Positions 61,901 through 64,000 of a DNA stretch of 64,000 nucleotides are shown here, in pieces. The position numbers and the translations under genes are program-made. Origin of the DNA: a virus; IMG/VR virus record IMGVR_UViG_3300025914_000009, positions 60,984 to 124,983 of that record, one strand, 5' to 3'. Under the pieces are notes generated by a model, which was not told the origin of the DNA, searched no databases, and saw only the letters and a list, made by a program, of their open reading frames with translations. Within the stretch, counting starts at the first letter, position 1. The number at the start of each line of letters is the position of its first letter.

Positions 61901-64000
61901 GTGTTAGCTATCTTTTCCTTTAGTGAAATACTCCTTTCCTTAGCTCTTTTGATGATAGTCTTGGCAGAAGATACAATACCCTTACCATCCTTCTTTATCT
62001 GCAACTTTCTTATAGCTCCTACTAACTCAGCTACCCTTGCAGCCCTATCTTGTCTTTGATCTGGTGGGACTCTTTCTGAAGCAATCCTTTGGGATAGAGC
62101 TCTCAGTTTTCGAATAAGCTCATCAAATTGCTCATTTTCAGTCACTTCTGATTCTGAAGAGATTGGTATAAGAGATTCATCCTGGATTAATGCCACATTC
62201 ACATTACCTATGCTCAGCTTGCTTAACTTCATATCTGAAATACCTGGAGCTACTCTTTGGTATTCAGCTTTGATAGGGATAGCTCTTGTTTGTCTGAAAT
62301 CACCTCTTGATACACCATATCCTGTTTGTAAAATCTTTCTAAGTGCTTCTATTTCAAGGTTATAGGCTTCTTGTGTATAAACAGGTATATCAGATGTGGT
62401 CTTTGCCAGCTGAGGCACTTTGAACTGAAACAGATCTACTCTTCCCTGAGGGGTAATAGCGATCAGGTCAGCTCTACCTGCAGTATTTATTCCATCATAC
62501 AGGTTTACTGAATGAACAAACTCAGTTCCTGGCTCATAGCTATTTAGCCTATCTTTTATGTTAGACTCAAGGGTCAAATAGAAGCTATTATCAGAAGGAT
62601 CTACTGCTGAAGGATTGACTTGATTTAAAGGATTTACTCTTACTTTGTGATCATCATCAATGTATCTATTAAGGATATCTTTAATATCTACTTGTATCTT
62701 ACTCTCAGTCTCTTGCTTGAATCCTCTCATAGCTTTATCAGCTCTTTCAGCTCCAACTCTTCTTTTCAGGAACTCTAGTATCTCTTTCTGTACAGTTTTT
62801 CTGATCTTATTTCCATTAATCTCAAACTCATCACCTTTTTTTGTAATATTAGTGTTTTTGTCAGTTATCTTCTGAGCAATATTCTCTTCTCCAAGTTGAG
62901 CAAATGGGCTACCCTCAAGTTCTTCTACTGTTCCAAAATCATCTCCTTTGAGTACCTTTTCAGCTACCTGTTCAAACGGGTTGAATTGAGCTTTTAAGAA
63001 TAGTCCCTTTAGGAAGTCAATAATCTTCTGCCACCAGTTTCTTGTCTGGTCTAATAGCTCTGGCTTCTCATTAATACCTTCATTTTTATTAATCACGGTT
63101 TGAGCAAGAACCTTACCAATGGCTTCTTTCTTGATTTTTGCTATATCAGGCTTCCCTTCTTTTGTCTGATAGAAAGGATTATTCTGATACTCAGAGAACA
63201 CCTGGTCTGTAAGATTGTATCTTCCTATTCTATCCATCATTTGCTTGAACAGAGCAGGATTCTTTTGCTCAATAAGCTCTACAGCCATGTGCATAGCTTC
63301 TTCAGGAAGAGCTACATCTTCCTTCCCCTGAACAACCTGAATAAGACCATTAAGAGGATCAGCCAAACCATTAACCCCAAGGGATTGCCCATCATAGGTA
63401 ATTTTTGCAAGTGATTGAACTTCAACTCCTATCCTATCGAGAAACTCCCTAACCTTCTTCATGGTGGCAGGAGAAGCCTGAGAAGGATTTATATTCTTTC
63501 TTACAGGCTCATCTGAAGTATAATAGTCCATTTTCTTCATCTGATCATTTGACTGATCTGACTCATCAAAGTAGTTATCAATAGCTTCCTGGTTCCATGC
63601 TCCGCCATTCTTTTGAAGAGCTTCTATGACCTTCAGGGATTTAGAGTGAGTAAGTACAGCTGGCTTTTTATCCGACTTCTGAATCTCATCCATGGCCTGC
63701 AATAGCCTGCTCTTGAATTGATTGAATGATTCCCCCCCAGGGACTTTGATATCAGGATTACTTAAGTAGTATCTTTCATCAAATTCACCCTCAGGGCGAG
63801 ATGAGAACTTGCCTAAGTCCCAGGCTTCCAACCCTTTATGCTCAATAATAGGGATTTTGAGATCTTTACTAATGACCTGAGATGTCTGTAAAGCCCTTTT
63901 AGTGGGAGAGGTGTATACCACTTCCACACCTTCAGGTCTTAAATCTCTTTCCAGAGCTTCTTTGGTTTCTCTATACCCCTCGGGGGTAATGGTTTCACCA
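58912..64000 (-). CDS. giant multidomain protein: histidine phosphatase + nuclease + long helical part (truncated by window)
   Basis: Over 1690 aa visible; the frame stays open to the window edge and begins G-E-T, the end of a histidine-phosphatase RHGET motif, with VVYTSPTKRALQTSQ and VPGGES following. Around residues 430-500 lies a PD-(D/E)xK-type stretch (GRADLIAITPQGRVDLFQFK). The remaining 1100 residues are helical (coiled-coil KEKIANTDPEKATIAEL), with a C-terminal TM segment (LAAGLMGLLIAMRLS). Fused enzymes in a giant phage protein suggest an ejected virion polyprotein; this is inference. Confidence 0.8.
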   Translation of the reverse strand, partial: GETITPEGYRETKEALERDLRPEGVEVVYTSPTKRALQTSQVISKDLKIPIIEHKGLEAWDLGKFSSRPEGEFDERYYLSNPDIKVPGGESFNQFKSRLLQAMDEIQKSDKKPAVLTHSKSLKVIEALQKNGGAWNQEAIDNYFDESDQSNDQMKKMDYYTSDEPVRKNINPSQASPATMKKVREFLDRIGVEVQSLAKITYDGQSLGVNGLADPLNGLIQVVQGKEDVALPEEAMHMAVELIEQKNPALFKQMMDRIGRYNLTDQVFSEYQNNPFYQTKEGKPDIAKIKKEAIGKVLAQTVINKNEGINEKPELLDQTRNWWQKIIDFLKGLFLKAQFNPFEQVAEKVLKGDDFGTVEELEGSPFAQLGEENIAQKITDKNTNITKKGDEFEINGNKIRKTVQKEILEFLKRRVGAERADKAMRGFKQETESKIQVDIKDILNRYIDDDHKVRVNPLNQVNPSAVDPSDNSFYLTLESNIKDRLNSYEPGTEFVHSVNLYDGINTAGRADLIAITPQGRVDLFQFKVPQLAKTTSDIPVYTQEAYNLEIEALRKILQTGYGVSRGDFRQTRAIPIKAEYQRVAPGISDMKLSKLSIGNVNVALIQDESLIPISSESEVTENEQFDELIRKLRALSQRIASERVPPDQRQDRAARVAELVGAIRKLQIKKDGKGIVSSAKTIIKRAKERSISLKEKIANTDPEKATIAELNKIADEIMSDKDEIEIYKDLYDIYKATFDDGTVDSQDIIKEARDISDDASDLIKDYWKTAVQFRTKKFAAKVGIKDEFTPEKKLTWYRRMVRSLSQSSIKAGAELWALVKRINNGFKLEFLDRLDELQKIEKKVDEWRAGRPVEELYKKVFQYDSKGRWTGKMIQEIDRKFYDDLKKAQENRDQKWVKANIDIDEYNKWFAAEHQRRIDDAKTARIVADDAENKILVQQNLQNFVDTFHIDFKKGVGSYNWALQNFPLKDKWKSAAYQEIEKVEALREFYKYYRDRLKESWNLGMLHEHNGWSWFPNVRRSLLEKLSSAPAGNKFRALFGGIRIEAEDQEFGKIDPITGKPLDEIHANYVTDLGEWVQDADGNYFKDYSEKSMDVFKVLALWDAEILKYKLRTESEGLARMLYYTELGRKAYESTTTGKLKKERSTNKPILISNEVNADYIKQHLDAVYYGKAKSDEFDVVLTIPYKSAVEKINKLFGSEIITVPEKEDIKISGIKAVGAMNRYFVTKTLGVNVMTSLAQLFGGTANAAINQGLYFNKKDLLEAELKYVSGKFYGSNEDKKLAGLISFIHPYLEDRTGHMIRKMSVSKAVEYLSSDHLFYLQRGSDNWVNSIIALSMIKNTIVQDGKLVNIRDVARKELGHANKFAGTYADSKAFEERLEKRVEELQKSPQALINYAQVVNDQIELPNIDRNGDAVINLRQQILEIIKDALGNTSHEDLSLYKRYITWQSFFMFKNWIPRMFDVRFGSLKYAPGTDKYEYGRIRMLFNGVRHMGLSSITNLTKLLGNNSEPLIEVAKKEYAKKREAFAEEMQDLEMNEAEFVDMYIKGVRSEMKELMLAAGLMGLLIAMRLSAPDKDDDDEQKGAYRWALRGLDKLTDELTFMYTPSSFTNILNGSVFPAVGILVEAERFFTSVIKKLFYEVTGNDEQAARQHPLKYVARGLPFFKELITYLAIFNNDIAKEYGIRMNTNYGSVR

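Overview
The window looks like the middle of a large tailed phage (or prophage) genome infecting a Bacteroidetes host. Evidence: dense, overlapping small genes with almost no intergenic space; starts preceded by A/T-rich sequence rather than Shine-Dalgarno motifs; five genes with a Bacteroidetes-type TAnnTTTG -7 box 4-6 nt before the ATG; replication, recombination, lysis and tailspike genes; no rRNA or housekeeping genes. The standard genetic code fits, since TGA is used as a real stop in many ATGA overlaps.

Layout. Positions 1-47.9 kb run on the plus strand, except one GIY-YIG nuclease; 47.9-64 kb run on the minus strand. The two blocks converge on a symmetric terminator at about 47.92 kb. 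Positions 1-24 kb are an accessory zone of small proteins (NADAR, metallophosphoesterase, Ro60/TROVE, YqhA-like, SLOG, R2K ATP-grasp, NMN adenylyltransferase) with an unusual number of structured RNAs. Positions 20-37 kb carry replication and nucleotide/NAD metabolism: family B DNA polymerase, a replication-initiation-like protein, SF4 helicase, a PRPP-synthetase-like plus NAMPT-like pair, HAD, MazG, deoxyribosyltransferase-like, RecA-fold ATPase, vWA protein, primase and uracil-DNA glycosylase. Positions 37.3-42.2 kb hold a probable ubiquitin-like conjugation cassette (Ubl, E2-like, JAB peptidase, E1). Positions 42-47.9 kb hold nucleases, RecA, HNH and an Acb2/Tad1-hairpin-like protein (anti-CBASS candidate). 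The minus-strand block carries a u-spanin, holin candidate, poly-threonine-tailed proteins, three glycosyltransferases, a methyltransferase, a duplicated beta-helix tailspike and a giant protein starting with a histidine phosphatase domain that runs off the right edge.

The most striking content is RNA. A phage Ro60 gene (7.5-9.25 kb) is followed by one RNA unit directly at its stop codon and, 1 kb later, by eight head-to-tail units. Each unit is closed by a different 7-9 bp stem, followed at once by the constant motif ACAGCAAA (variant in one) and separated from the next by GATAA or GTTAA. Several units contain tRNA-like domains, two of them circularly permuted (T arm and acceptor 3' strand first, D arm last), one with an encoded CCA and one with the acceptor capped by a GAAA loop. 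I read these as a phage family of Y RNAs (YrlA-like tRNA mimics) serving the phage Ro60. A further permuted tRNA-like RNA at 14.5-14.9 kb has its two halves separated by about 300 nt containing a 56-codon gene. Other odd tRNA-like elements (a hairpin insertion in the anticodon loop; complete loss of the anticodon arm) sit directly before start codons at 19.95 and 20.27 kb.

How it may work together: the NAD genes, NADAR protein and Acb2-like protein look like counter-defence against NAD-depleting, ADP-ribosylating and cyclic-nucleotide immunity. Ro60 with its Y-like RNAs, and the Ubl cassette, would be RNA- and protein-level control systems of the phage. These functions are inferred from family resemblance only.
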